Origin: Actinoallomurus iriomotensis
Lineage (GTDB): Bacteria; Actinomycetota; Actinomycetes; Streptosporangiales; Streptosporangiaceae
Direction: 5' to 3'
NCBI RefSeq assembly: GCF_030269445.1
Contig: NZ_BSTJ01000002.1
Coordinates: forward strand, 124,001 to 188,000
Length of the DNA: 64,000 nt
Below, piece after piece: positions 17,843-25,974 of this stretch. How positions within the stretch are numbered: position 1 is the stretch's first letter; the number at the start of each line of letters is the position of its first letter. The notes beneath the pieces were generated by a model, which did no database searches, was not told the DNA's origin, and saw only the letters and a program-made list of their open reading frames with translations. Both the position numbers and the translations under genes were made by a program.

Positions 17843-19549
17843 ATGACGCCGCGCAGTCAGCACTGGTACGCCGGGACCGACCGGAACGCCTTCATCCACC
17901 GCGCCTGGATGCGGCGCGGGCTCCCCTCCGACGCGTTCGACGGGCGGCCGCACATCGCGATCGCCAACACCGCCTCCGACCTGTCGCCGTGCAACAGCCA
18001 CCTGGATGAGGTCGCCGCGAGTGTGAAGGCCGGTGTGTGGGAGGCCGGCGGCGTGCCGCTGGAACTGCCGGTGCCCTCGCTGGGCGAGACGCAGCTGCGG
18101 CCGACCGCGATGCTGTTCCGCAATCTGGCGGCGATGGCGGCCGAGGAGATGATCCGCGCCAACCCCGTCGACGGCGTCGTCCTGCTCGGCGGGTGCGACA
18201 AGACCATTCCCGCGCTGCTCATGGCCGCGGCGTCGGTCGACCTGCCGGCGATCGTCGTGCCGGGCGGGCCGATGCTGACCGGGCACTTCCGCGGCGTGCC
18301 GCTCGGCTGCGGCACCGACGTGTGGCGGCTCAGCGAGGAGGTGCGGGCGGGCACGCTGTCGCAGGAGCGGTTCCTGGAGGCGGAGTCGTCGATGATCCGC
18401 AGCCGCGGCCACTGCAACACGATGGGGACCGCCTCGACGATGGCCTGCATGGCCGAGGCGCTGGGCATGACGCTGCCGGGCGTCGCGGGCATCCCGGCGC
18501 CGGACAGCCGGCTGCTCGAACGCGCCCACCAGGCCGGCCGCACGATCATCGAGATGGTGGCGAGCGACCGGCGGCCCAGCACGGTCCTGACGCGCGGATC
18601 GTTCCTCAACGCGATCGTGGCCCTCGCCGCGATCGGCGGCTCCACCAACGCCGTCGTCCACCTGCTGGCGATCGCCGGCCGGGCGGGCGTGCCGCTGACC
18701 CTGGACGACTTCGACCAGACCGGGGCCAAGGTGCCGCTGCTCGTCGACCTGCAGCCGGCCGGCGCGCACCTGATGGAGGACTTCCACCGCGCGGGCGGGC
18801 TGCGGGCGGTGCTGAACGAGGTGGCCGACCTGCTCGACGGTTCGGCGCCGACGGTCACCGGGCGGCCGATCGGCGAGGGGCTGGCCGACGCCGAGGTCCA
18901 GGACGAGACGGTCATCCGCCGCCGTACGGCGCCGCTCCAGGAGGAGGCGGGCATCGCCGTGCTGCGCGGCAACCTGTGCCCCGACGGCGCGGTGATCAAG
19001 CCGGCCGCCGCGTCGCCGTCGCTGCTGCGCCACCGGGGCCGCGCGGTGGTCTTCGACAGCATCGAGGACCTGCGCGCGGCCCTGGACGACCCGGATCTGG
19101 ACGTCGACGAGGACAGCGTCCTGGTGCTGCGGGGGTGCGGTCCGAAGGGGTACCCCGGGATGCCCGAGGTCGGGAACATGCCGCTGCCGGCCAAGCTGCT
19201 CGCCCGCGGGGTCCGCGACATGGTGCGGATCAGCGACGCGCGCATGAGCGGCACCGCGTACGGCACGGTCGTGCTGCACACCGCTCCGGAGTCGGCCGCG
19301 GGCGGCCCGCTGGCCAAGGTGCGCACCGGCGACATGATCGTCCTGGACGTGGCGGCCCGGCGGCTCGACGTCGAGCTGCCCGATAACGAGCTGGCGGCGC
19401 GGGAGCCCGCGTCCTCCTCCGCGCACGCCGCCCCGGTGCGGGGATGGGAGCGCCTGTACGTCGACCACGTCCTCCAGGCCGACCAGGGCGCCGACCTGGA
19501 CTTCCTCACCGGCTCCAGCGGCAGCGAGGTCCGCCGCGAGTCACACTGA
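17843..19549 (+). CDS. IlvD/Edd-family dehydratase, probably a sugar-acid dehydratase (568 aa)
   Basis: A [2Fe-2S] dehydratase. Three cysteines in the expected places are Cys50 (S-P-C-N), Cys118 (G-G-C-D-K-T) and Cys191 (G-H-C-N-T-M-G-T-A-S-T-M). The G-C-D-K-T-I-P form and the sequence around it resemble arabinonate/pentonate dehydratases more than biosynthetic IlvD; this is a family-level impression. The ATG at 17843 has CAGGAG eight bases upstream. No sugar kinase, transporter or aldolase adjoins it, so its substrate is open. It converges on the next gene and overlaps it by 9 bases. Confidence 0.88.
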   Translation: MTPRSQHWYAGTDRNAFIHRAWMRRGLPSDAFDGRPHIAIANTASDLSPCNSHLDEVAASVKAGVWEAGGVPLELPVPSLGETQLRPTAMLFRNLAAMAAEEMIRANPVDGVVLLGGCDKTIPALLMAAASVDLPAIVVPGGPMLTGHFRGVPLGCGTDVWRLSEEVRAGTLSQERFLEAESSMIRSRGHCNTMGTASTMACMAEALGMTLPGVAGIPAPDSRLLERAHQAGRTIIEMVASDRRPSTVLTRGSFLNAIVALAAIGGSTNAVVHLLAIAGRAGVPLTLDDFDQTGAKVPLLVDLQPAGAHLMEDFHRAGGLRAVLNEVADLLDGSAPTVTGRPIGEGLADAEVQDETVIRRRTAPLQEEAGIAVLRGNLCPDGAVIKPAAASPSLLRHRGRAVVFDSIEDLRAALDDPDLDVDEDSVLVLRGCGPKGYPGMPEVGNMPLPAKLLARGVRDMVRISDARMSGTAYGTVVLHTAPESAAGGPLAKVRTGDMIVLDVAARRLDVELPDNELAAREPASSSAHAAPVRGWERLYVDHVLQADQGADLDFLTGSSGSEVRRESH

Positions 19550-20986
19550 AGTCCGCTTTGACGCCCGTTCCCGCCCGGGTCGTACGGGAACGGCGGCCGG
19601 TGTCCGGGCGCGTACGAGCAGGACGCCGAGAAGAGAGGTGAGGACGCTCAGCCCGGCGGCGAACGCCCACGCCAGGCGGAAGTCGCCGGCCGACCCCGCG
19701 TCCACGCGTGAGCCCAGCAGGGTGACCAGCACCGCGACGCCGAGGGCGGAGGAGATCTGCCGGAAGGAGTTGACCAGCGCGGAGCCGGTGGCGGTACGGG
19801 CCGCGGGCAGTGACTGGACGCCCGCCGCGATCAGCGTGCCGAGCGTCAGGCCGACCCCGATGCCGCCGAGGACCATGCTGGGCAGCAGGTCGCGCGCGTA
19901 GTCCGGCGCGGTGGAGACCATGGCGACCCGCCACAGCATGCCGGCGGCGAACAGCAGGCCGCCCGCCACGACGAGCGGGCCGTGGCCGAACCGGCGCGCG
20001 GCCCGCGCGGTGAGCGCGGTGACGATCGGGACCAGCGCGGGGCCGGGCACCAGCGCGACGCCGGTGCGCAGCGCGCTCCAGTGCCAGACGTCCTGGCACC
20101 ACAGCACGTTGGACAGCAGCATCACGGCGAACGCGACGCCGAACAGGAACGTGCCGGCGCCGGCCACGCCGAACCGGGGCAGGCGGAGCAGGTGCAGCTC
20201 CAGCAGCGGCGTCGCGTGGCGCGCGGACCGCCACCCGAACCACGAACCGACCACGAGCGCGGCGGCGAGCAGCCCGAGCGTGCGTCCGGAGGTCCATCCC
20301 CAGCCGGGCGCCTCGACGAGCGCCCCGGTCAGCGCGGCGACCGCGACGGTGACCAGCACCGCCCCCCACACGTCGGGCAGCGGCCCGGTCTCGCGCGCCT
20401 CGGGGGCGGGCAGGGCGATCAGCCCCGCGACGACGGCGACAACGCCGACGGGCAGGTTCACCACGAAGACCCAGCGCCAGTCGACCTCGACGAGCAGCCC
20501 GCCGATGACCGGTCCGGCCGCCGCGGCCAGGCCGCCGAACGCGGCCCAGGCGCGGGTGGCGCCGGTCCGGCGCTCGGCGGGCACGGTGGCGAGGAGCAGG
20601 GCGAGCGAGGTCGGCAGCTGGGCGGCCGCACCGGCGGCCTGCACGACCCGCGCGACGACCAGGACCCCCAGGTCCGGCGCCAGCGCGCAGCCGACCGACG
20701 CGACCGTGAACACGACGATCCCGGCGATGAACACGGGCCGCTGTCCGATGCGGTCGCCGGCCCGGCCGAGCACGACGAGCAGCGCGGCCAGGGTGATGGC
20801 GTAGGCGTTGAGCACCCAGGACAGGTCGGCCAGCGACGCGGGGCGTCCGCCGTGAGAGAAGCTCGCGCCCATCGCGGGCAGCGCGACGTTGACGATCCAC
20901 AGGTCGAGGTTGGTCATGAAGACGGCCAGCACCACGACGCCGGCGGCCACACGAGAGCGGTTTGAGAATCCAACCACAGAGGTCAT
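19541..20986 (-). CDS. DHA2-type MFS drug exporter (481 aa)
   Basis: A major-facilitator exporter with about 14 membrane segments. D-L-W-I-V-N-V-A-L-P in helix 1 and G-R-A-G-D-R-I-G-Q-R in the loop 2-3 motif are typical of the DHA2 (EmrB/QacA) group; the length fits. The promoter (TTGATT at 21023-21018 and TAAGGT at 20999-20994) ends seven bases before the ATG, so the mRNA is probably leaderless. A palindrome covers the -35 box and a second near-copy lies inside codons 4-10. The divergent HxlR gene is the likely regulator. The 3' end overlaps the dehydratase gene by 9 bases. Confidence 0.9.
   Translation of the reverse strand: MTSVVGFSNRSRVAAGVVVLAVFMTNLDLWIVNVALPAMGASFSHGGRPASLADLSWVLNAYAITLAALLVVLGRAGDRIGQRPVFIAGIVVFTVASVGCALAPDLGVLVVARVVQAAGAAAQLPTSLALLLATVPAERRTGATRAWAAFGGLAAAAGPVIGGLLVEVDWRWVFVVNLPVGVVAVVAGLIALPAPEARETGPLPDVWGAVLVTVAVAALTGALVEAPGWGWTSGRTLGLLAAALVVGSWFGWRSARHATPLLELHLLRLPRFGVAGAGTFLFGVAFAVMLLSNVLWCQDVWHWSALRTGVALVPGPALVPIVTALTARAARRFGHGPLVVAGGLLFAAGMLWRVAMVSTAPDYARDLLPSMVLGGIGVGLTLGTLIAAGVQSLPAARTATGSALVNSFRQISSALGVAVLVTLLGSRVDAGSAGDFRLAWAFAAGLSVLTSLLGVLLVRARTPAAVPVRPGRERASKRTSV
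20959..20975. promoter_or_regulatory. Second HxlR operator, inside the MFS gene
   Basis: GGTTTGAGAATCCAACC matches the intergenic palindrome at 21010-21026 at 15 of 17 positions. It lies within the first codons of the exporter gene, downstream of its predicted transcription start, where a bound repressor could block elongation or support looping. Confidence 0.6.
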
Positions 20987-21009
20987 GAGGGAGACCTTAG
21001 GCGCAAACT

Positions 21010-21026
21010 GGTTTGATAATCAAACC
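21010..21026. promoter_or_regulatory. HxlR operator and divergent promoters
   Basis: GGTTTGATAATCAAACC is a perfect palindrome (8-base arms, 1-base centre). Both divergent -35 boxes lie inside it: TTGATA (21013-21018) with TATCGT (21037-21042) toward hxlR, and TTGATT (21023-21018) with TAAGGT (20999-20994) toward the exporter. Both spacers are 18 bases and both -10 boxes end 6-7 bases before the start codon. Confidence 0.75.
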
Positions 21027-21048
21027 TCTACTCCCCTATCGTGGAGCC

Positions 21049-21525
21049 ATGACCGGTACGCGCATCGATCCCGCCACCCTTCCCGGCCGCCCCTGCTCGG
21101 CGGCCTCCGCGCTGGAGATCGTCGGCGACCGGTGGGCGCTGCTGGCCGTACGCGAGGTGCTGCTCGGCAACCACCGGTTCAGCCAGATCGCGCGGGGCAC
21201 CGGCGCGCCGCGCGACCGGCTCGCCGCGCGGCTGAAGAGCCTGGTCGAGGCGGGAGTGCTCGAACGCCGGCCGTCGGAGGAGGGCGGGCGATACGACGGC
21301 TACCACCTCACGGACGCGGGCCGCGACCTCGGCCCGGTCATCCGCGCACTCCTGACGTGGGGCAACCGGTGGGCCGTCACCGCGCCGCCGGTGCGGATCC
21401 TGCACCACGACCACCCGCTGGAGCCGGTGACGGTCTGCACCACCTGCGGCGAGCGGGTCCGCGCCGACGACCTCACCCGGGAGGTCACCGACCCCGCGTG
21501 GGCCGAGGAGGGCCGGGCCCGGTGA
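21049..21525 (+). CDS. HxlR-family winged-helix regulator (158 aa)
   Basis: A typical HxlR/MarR-like fold: Cys in R-P-C-S-A-A, E-I-V-G-D-R-W-A-L-L-A-V-R-E near residue 24, R-F-S-Q-I-A-R-G-T-G, L-K-S-L-V-E-A-G-V-L, then Y-H-L-T-D-A-G-R-D-L. A C-terminal extension carries C-T-T-C, a possible metal or redox site. Transcription from TATCGT would start at or next to the ATG (leaderless). It probably represses both itself and the exporter through the palindrome at 21010-21026. The SnoaL-like gene follows after 17 bases. Confidence 0.9.
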   Translation: MTGTRIDPATLPGRPCSAASALEIVGDRWALLAVREVLLGNHRFSQIARGTGAPRDRLAARLKSLVEAGVLERRPSEEGGRYDGYHLTDAGRDLGPVIRALLTWGNRWAVTAPPVRILHHDHPLEPVTVCTTCGERVRADDLTREVTDPAWAEEGRAR

Positions 21526-21542
21526 GTTCCTCAAGGAGCGAC

Positions 21543-22037
21543 ATGTACGACGTGGTCGACTACGACTTCGGCCCGGCGGCCCGCAACCGGCTCGCCGACA
21601 CGACCCGGCGCGGCCGCGAGGGGGCGGTCGCCGCGCTGGAGACCTTCTATTACGCGCTGAACAACGCCGACGCCGACGCGCTCGCCGAGGTCTGGTCCGA
21701 CGACGAGCTCGCCCAGCTCGACAATCCGGTCGGCGGCATCATCCGGTCCGGGGCGGCCATCGCCGGCCTGTACCGCCGGATCTTCGCGAGCGGCATGGAC
21801 CTGAGTGTCACCTTCACCGACGCCGCGACCTACCTCACGGCGGACACCGCGGTCTTCGCCGGCCGCGAACGCTGTGAGTACACCGACCCCGAGCGCGGAC
21901 GGGTGCCGGTGGAGTTCCGCACGAGCCGTTTCTTCGCCTGGGTTCCCGATGACGGACGGTGGCGGCAGATCCACCATCACGGCAGCGTCGACGACCCCGA
22001 CGCGCTGCGCGCCTACCAGGCCGCCGTACGCGGCTGA
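21543..22037 (+). CDS. SnoaL/NTF2-like protein (164 aa)
   Basis: A cone-shaped NTF2-like fold: L-E-T-F-Y-Y-A-L-N-N-A-D-A-D-A-L-A at about residues 33-49, then F-R-T-S-R-F-F-A-W-V and W-R-Q-I-H-H-H-G-S at the end. Members range from polyketide cyclases to binding proteins without catalysis; this one resembles the calcium/calmodulin-kinase-association-like group. AAGGAG precedes the ATG. It is probably co-transcribed with the HxlR gene, so it may act on the compound exported by the neighbouring MFS protein. Confidence 0.8.
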   Translation: MYDVVDYDFGPAARNRLADTTRRGREGAVAALETFYYALNNADADALAEVWSDDELAQLDNPVGGIIRSGAAIAGLYRRIFASGMDLSVTFTDAATYLTADTAVFAGRERCEYTDPERGRVPVEFRTSRFFAWVPDDGRWRQIHHHGSVDDPDALRAYQAAVRG

Positions 22038-22396
22038 GCGCGCGAGGGATCGCGACCTGGCGCGGCGGCGGAAATGCACCACCCGCACGCGGCGCCGGGC
22101 GCGAAAGATCTCGAAATGGAAACGCTCCACGCGGCCGGTAGAGCGCGTTCGACCTCGGCCGGGACCGCGGATAAGGAACGGTCGCCCCGCCTAATGTCGC
22201 TCACCGTAATCACCGGGCGATTTCCGACGTGGCACCAGCGACTGGGAGATACCTGAGAAACCCCGGAATGGCCTTTCAGTGATCGATAGTATGATGCCCG
22301 GATTGTGCGGGGTCGATCACATGTACGGCTCGAACGTTCTCTGTGCTGAGTTGGCATGGTCTGCAGCAGAGTGGGGTCCCAGGGGTGCATCGCAGG
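22038..22396. other. Gene-free upstream region of the L,D-transpeptidase gene
   Basis: A 359-base stretch, less GC-rich than its surroundings. TATGAT at 22290-22295 is a fair -10 candidate for the transpeptidase gene, but I see no matching -35 box. A short frame at 22074-22256 has no ribosome site and I do not call it. Confidence 0.3.
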
Positions 22397-23650
22397 ATGA
22401 AAGTGACATGGTCGAGTCGTTGGTTCGCGCCGCTGGCGGCCGGGGTGCTCCTCGCCCCGATCGCGGCCTGCTCGTCGAGCGGTAACGCCAGCCAGTCGGC
22501 GGCCAAGGCTCCGGACGCGGCCGCGACGATCACCCCGGCGAACGGGGTCTCGAAGGTCCGCCCGGACAAGGGTGTGCAGGTGACGGCGTCGAGCGGCGAG
22601 ATCGACCAGGTCACGGTGCAGGGCGGCGGGCGTACCGTCGAGGGTGTCCTGTCGGCGGACAAGAAGAGCTGGCAGACCAAGTGGACGCTCAAGCCGGGCA
22701 CCGCCTACACGGTGACGGCGACCGCCAAGAACGCCGGCGGCAAGGTCACCACGGCGACGAGCAAGTTCACCACGATGAAGGCGTCGTCCACCATCTCGGT
22801 CAGCGACGTGACGCCGCGCGCGAAGGAGACGGTCGGCATCGGCATGCCGATCATGATCAATTTCGACAGCCCGGTCACGAACAAGGCGGCGGTGGAGAAG
22901 GCCCTGGAGGTGCGTTCGACCAAGCCGGTCGAGGGCGCCTGGCGCTGGATCACCTCGCAGGAGGTCATCTTCCGCACGAAGTCGTACTGGCCCGCCCACA
23001 CGTCGGTGTCGGTGGTGGCGCACATGGCGGGCGTCCGCGCCTCGTCCAAGTCGTACGGCACGAAGGACTTCACCCGCACCTTCAAGATCGGCGCCTCGCA
23101 TATCGCGAAGGTCAGCCTCAAGACGCACAAGAGCAAGGTCTACGTCGACGGCAGGCTCGCCAAGACCATTCCGGTCAGCGGCGGCATGGGCGGCGGCGAC
23201 TCCCACGGCAACGACTTCCGCACCACGAGCGGCATCCACCTCGCGATGGGCAAGCTCCCCGAGGTCTGGATGACCTCGCCCAACATCAAGAAGGGCGAGT
23301 CGGGCTACTACCACGAGCTGGTGCTGAAGGACGTACAGATCAGCAACAGCGGTGAGTACCTCCACCAGAGCCCCGGCGAGTACCAGTGCCTCGGCCACAG
23401 CAACTGCAGCCACGGCTGCGTCCGCCAGAGCGTCGCCGGCGCCCGCTGGTTCTTCAACCTCAGCCTGCGGGGCGACGTCATCAACATCACCGGGTCCACC
23501 CGGAAGCTGGAGTGGAACAACGGCTGGGGCTTCTACCAGATGCCCTGGAAGACCTGGGTCAAGGGCAGCGCCCTGAAGAGGTCGGTGACGACCGTGGCGA
23601 CCGGCGGGGCCACCACCCCGACCACGCCACCCGCGGCCTCCCCGAACTGA
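22397..23650 (+). CDS. L,D-transpeptidase lipoprotein (Ig-like domains + YkuD), 417 aa
   Basis: A cell-wall cross-linking enzyme that forms 3-3 peptide bonds. The signal peptide has a lipobox P-I-A-A-C (Cys25), so it should be membrane-anchored outside the cell. Two beta-rich Ig-like domains (about 42-125 and 130-235) precede the YkuD domain (about 240-370) with catalytic S-H-G-C-V-R: His339 and Cys341. The Trp/Pro/Thr-rich tail is typical of actinobacterial Ldt proteins. The ATG at 22397 follows a weak GCAGG. A strong hairpin follows the stop. Confidence 0.93.
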   Translation: MKVTWSSRWFAPLAAGVLLAPIAACSSSGNASQSAAKAPDAAATITPANGVSKVRPDKGVQVTASSGEIDQVTVQGGGRTVEGVLSADKKSWQTKWTLKPGTAYTVTATAKNAGGKVTTATSKFTTMKASSTISVSDVTPRAKETVGIGMPIMINFDSPVTNKAAVEKALEVRSTKPVEGAWRWITSQEVIFRTKSYWPAHTSVSVVAHMAGVRASSKSYGTKDFTRTFKIGASHIAKVSLKTHKSKVYVDGRLAKTIPVSGGMGGGDSHGNDFRTTSGIHLAMGKLPEVWMTSPNIKKGESGYYHELVLKDVQISNSGEYLHQSPGEYQCLGHSNCSHGCVRQSVAGARWFFNLSLRGDVINITGSTRKLEWNNGWGFYQMPWKTWVKGSALKRSVTTVATGGATTPTTPPAASPN

Positions 23651-23667
23651 GCACCGCGCACGACAAT

Positions 23668-23698
23668 GGAACCCGTGGGGACGCACCCCACGGGTTCC
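23668..23698 (+). terminator. Terminator after the L,D-transpeptidase gene
   Basis: GGAACCCGTGGGG pairs perfectly with CCCCACGGGTTCC (13-bp stem, 5-base loop) and is followed by GTCGTTTCT. Confidence 0.85.
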
Positions 23699-23717
23699 GT
23701 CGTTTCTGGAGGGCGTC

Positions 23718-24269
23718 ATGACCGCCACGGTGACCATTCTGACCTGCGGCTACGCCGGTGAGCGCGTCGCCGGGACCGTGACCCTGATCCACGACGGCGA
23801 CCTGGTCGCCGTCGTCGACCCCGGCATGGTCGCCGACCGCCGGATGATCCTCGATCCGCTCGCCGAGGCCGGCTTCGGCGTCGGCGACGTCACCGACGTG
23901 GTGTTCTCCCACCACCATCCCGACCACACGCTCAACGCCGCGCTGTTCCCGGCGGCCCGTTTCCACGACCACTGGGCGATCTACTCCGGCGACCTGTGGG
24001 AGAGCCGCGACGCGGAGGGCTTCCGGCTCTCGCCGTCGGTGCATCTGGCGCGCACCCCGGGGCACACCGCCGAGGACGTCACGACTCTCGCCGAGACCGC
24101 CACCGGCCTGGTGGCCGCCACACACCTGTGGTGGACCTCCGAAGGGCCGGAGGAGGACCCGCTGGCCGAGGACCCGGCCGCGCTCCGCGCCTCACGCGAA
24201 CGCGTGCTCGCGCTGCGCCCCGCCCTCATCGTGCCGGGCCACGGCGCGCCGTTCCCGCCGCCCGCCTGA
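23718..24269 (+). CDS. MBL-fold metal-dependent hydrolase (183 aa)
   Basis: Metallo-beta-lactamase fold with H-H-H-P-D-H at 65-70, the later metal His in T-P-G-H-T, an A-T-H-L-W-W stretch and a final P-G-H-G. It resembles small MBLAC1-like hydrolases. GGAGG precedes the ATG. It is monocistronic between two hairpins. Substrate unknown. Confidence 0.85.
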   Translation: MTATVTILTCGYAGERVAGTVTLIHDGDLVAVVDPGMVADRRMILDPLAEAGFGVGDVTDVVFSHHHPDHTLNAALFPAARFHDHWAIYSGDLWESRDAEGFRLSPSVHLARTPGHTAEDVTTLAETATGLVAATHLWWTSEGPEEDPLAEDPAALRASRERVLALRPALIVPGHGAPFPPPA

Positions 24270-24278
24270 CCGGAGCAC

Positions 24279-24312
24279 GCGGGGTGACCGGTGCGGGCCG
24301 GTCACCCCGCGG
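24279..24312. terminator. Bidirectional terminator between MBL and MFS genes
   Basis: CGCGGGGTGACCGG and its exact complement form a 14-bp stem with a 6-base loop, placed between two converging genes. Confidence 0.85.
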
Positions 24313-24316
24313 TTCC

Positions 24317-25570
24317 TCACGGCGCCGCCGCCGCGCTCTGCGGTCGCAGCGGCACCGGCGACAGCCGGTCGCCGCGGTCCACGAGCCGCAGGCAGGCCGC
24401 GGACAGCAGGCCGAGAAGCAGCAGCACCAGCCAGGGCAGGCTCGCCATGCCCATACTGTGCGACAGGCCGAGCGCGGCCGCGCTGACCAGGTTGCCGAAG
24501 ACGCCGCCGAAGCCCGACAGCAGGTTGTTGACGCTGTAGTACGTGCCGATCACCCGGCCGCCCGAAAGGTTGGCGATCGTCGCCATCTCGAACGGGTGCA
24601 GCATCATCGACCCGATGCTGAGCGTCGCCGCGCACACGAGGATCGGCAGCAGCCGGACGACCGTCGAGCCCTGCAGCGGCGGCAGCATCAGCGGGATGAA
24701 CGCCACGCCCATGAGGATCAGGCCGCGGACCATCGCCTGACCCGCCGTCCAGCGCTTCTCGCACCAGGTGATCAGGCGGACCTGAAGGGCGAGGCCGAGG
24801 ATCGCGGACATCACGAACAGCACGGTCATCCCCGCGTGCCCGGCGGAGACGTGCCGGATCTCGAGCGGCAGCCCGAACGTGATCTGGAACGTCAGCGCGT
24901 AGGAGGCGAACATCGTCCCCGCGAAGGCCAGGAACGGCCGGTTGCTCAGCGCCTCCCGCCAGTCGGCCCAGATCGGCCGGGACGAGCCGGTCTCCGGCCC
25001 GGAGACGGCGGGCAGGAAACGCCACTGCGCCGCCGCGAGCGCGAGCAGGATGACGACCGAGGCCAGGCTCACCGTGCGGAAGCCGAAGGCGATGAGCGGG
25101 ATGCCGACGAGCGGGCCGACCAGCACACCCAGGCGACGGCAGACGCTGAAGACCGCGAACGCGTCGACGATCCGCTCGCTCTCCTCGTGCGCGAGGTAGG
25201 CGCGGTTGGCCGGGATGAACAGCGCGCTGGAGACTCCCGTCAGCACCGACGCGGCGATCACCCACGGGAGGCTGCCGAACGCCGCGTACATTCCGCAGCC
25301 GACGGCCTTCAGCAGGCAGCCCGCGATGATCATCGGCTTGTACCCGATGCGGTCGGCGAGCGTGCCGCCGATGACGAAGAGGCCCTCGCTGAAATGGCGC
25401 AGGCTCATCACGATGCCGACGATCCAGACCGCCACCCCGACCCCGTGCACCAGGTGGTCGGCGAGGTAGGGCACGAGCATGAGAAGGGCGATGCTCACAC
25501 CGATCTCGTTGATGAACAGGATCTGGGCGGGCCGGCCGAAGGACCGGAACTGCCGCAGGGTCGCGATCAT
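24317..25570 (-). CDS. MFS transporter (417 aa)
   Basis: A 12-helix major-facilitator protein. G-G-T-L-A-D-R-I-G-Y-K-P is the loop 2-3 motif, and the first helix pair resembles MDR-type MFS proteins (MdtH-like). GGAGGT lies 6 bases before the ATG at 25570. A possible small upstream ORF ends inside this start (ATGA), which may couple their translation. Substrate unknown. Confidence 0.87.
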   Translation of the reverse strand: MIATLRQFRSFGRPAQILFINEIGVSIALLMLVPYLADHLVHGVGVAVWIVGIVMSLRHFSEGLFVIGGTLADRIGYKPMIIAGCLLKAVGCGMYAAFGSLPWVIAASVLTGVSSALFIPANRAYLAHEESERIVDAFAVFSVCRRLGVLVGPLVGIPLIAFGFRTVSLASVVILLALAAAQWRFLPAVSGPETGSSRPIWADWREALSNRPFLAFAGTMFASYALTFQITFGLPLEIRHVSAGHAGMTVLFVMSAILGLALQVRLITWCEKRWTAGQAMVRGLILMGVAFIPLMLPPLQGSTVVRLLPILVCAATLSIGSMMLHPFEMATIANLSGGRVIGTYYSVNNLLSGFGGVFGNLVSAAALGLSHSMGMASLPWLVLLLLGLLSAACLRLVDRGDRLSPVPLRPQSAAAAP

Positions 25571-25785
25571 GCGCCACCTCCACGGCGTGCCGGCGGGCCG
25601 TCCGGCGGCCGACCGGGGGCGCCCCCCGGCCGGTCACCCGGACACGCCCCCGGCGATAACCCCGGCGTCGCCGGCCGGACGGCCGGCGGTGGGGCCGGCA
25701 CGCGCACGCGTGGACGACGACATCGCGTCGCCGCGGGCGCGTCCGGCCCCTCCCGGACTCCGTGGTCGAGTGTGATCCCCGACAT
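25567..25785 (-). CDS. Possible leader ORF upstream of the MFS gene (72 aa)
   Basis: An ATG at 25785 lies five bases after AGGAG, and the stop overlaps the MFS ATG as ATGA, an arrangement typical of coupled genes. The product has a short N-terminus and then a Pro/Arg/Gly-rich body with no recognisable fold. It may be a real leader peptide or a chance frame in GC-rich DNA; I lean toward chance. Confidence 0.25.
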   Translation of the reverse strand: MSGITLDHGVREGPDAPAATRCRRPRVRVPAPPPAVRPATPGLSPGACPGDRPGGAPGRPPDGPPARRGGGA

Positions 25786-25865
25786 CTCCGCTCCTATCGA
25801 ATGGCACGACGGACCGGAGGCCAGCGATGTTCTGACCCCCGTGACCTGCGCTGATTACTTTCAGT

Positions 25866-25890
25866 AGCCCACTACTCTTAGTAGTGGGCT
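25866..25890. terminator. Orphan 11-bp hairpin
   Basis: AGCCCACTACT pairs perfectly with AGTAGTGGGCT around a CTT loop; CTTT follows on the plus strand. No plus-strand gene ends nearby. On the minus strand it lies between the SpoIIE-type phosphatase stop (25975) and the MFS gene, so it may end the phosphatase transcript or act as an operator. Confidence 0.5.
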
Positions 25891-25974
25891 CTTTGCCATG
25901 CGTGAGGAGTAGCCGCGCGGGTGTACCGCACTACCCTTCAGGAGACATCAGCGTCCACAGCGGCCCCGCAGGCA

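Noticed and set aside
22074-22256. 60-codon frame upstream of the L,D-transpeptidase gene
   Set aside because: No ribosome site and no coding character.
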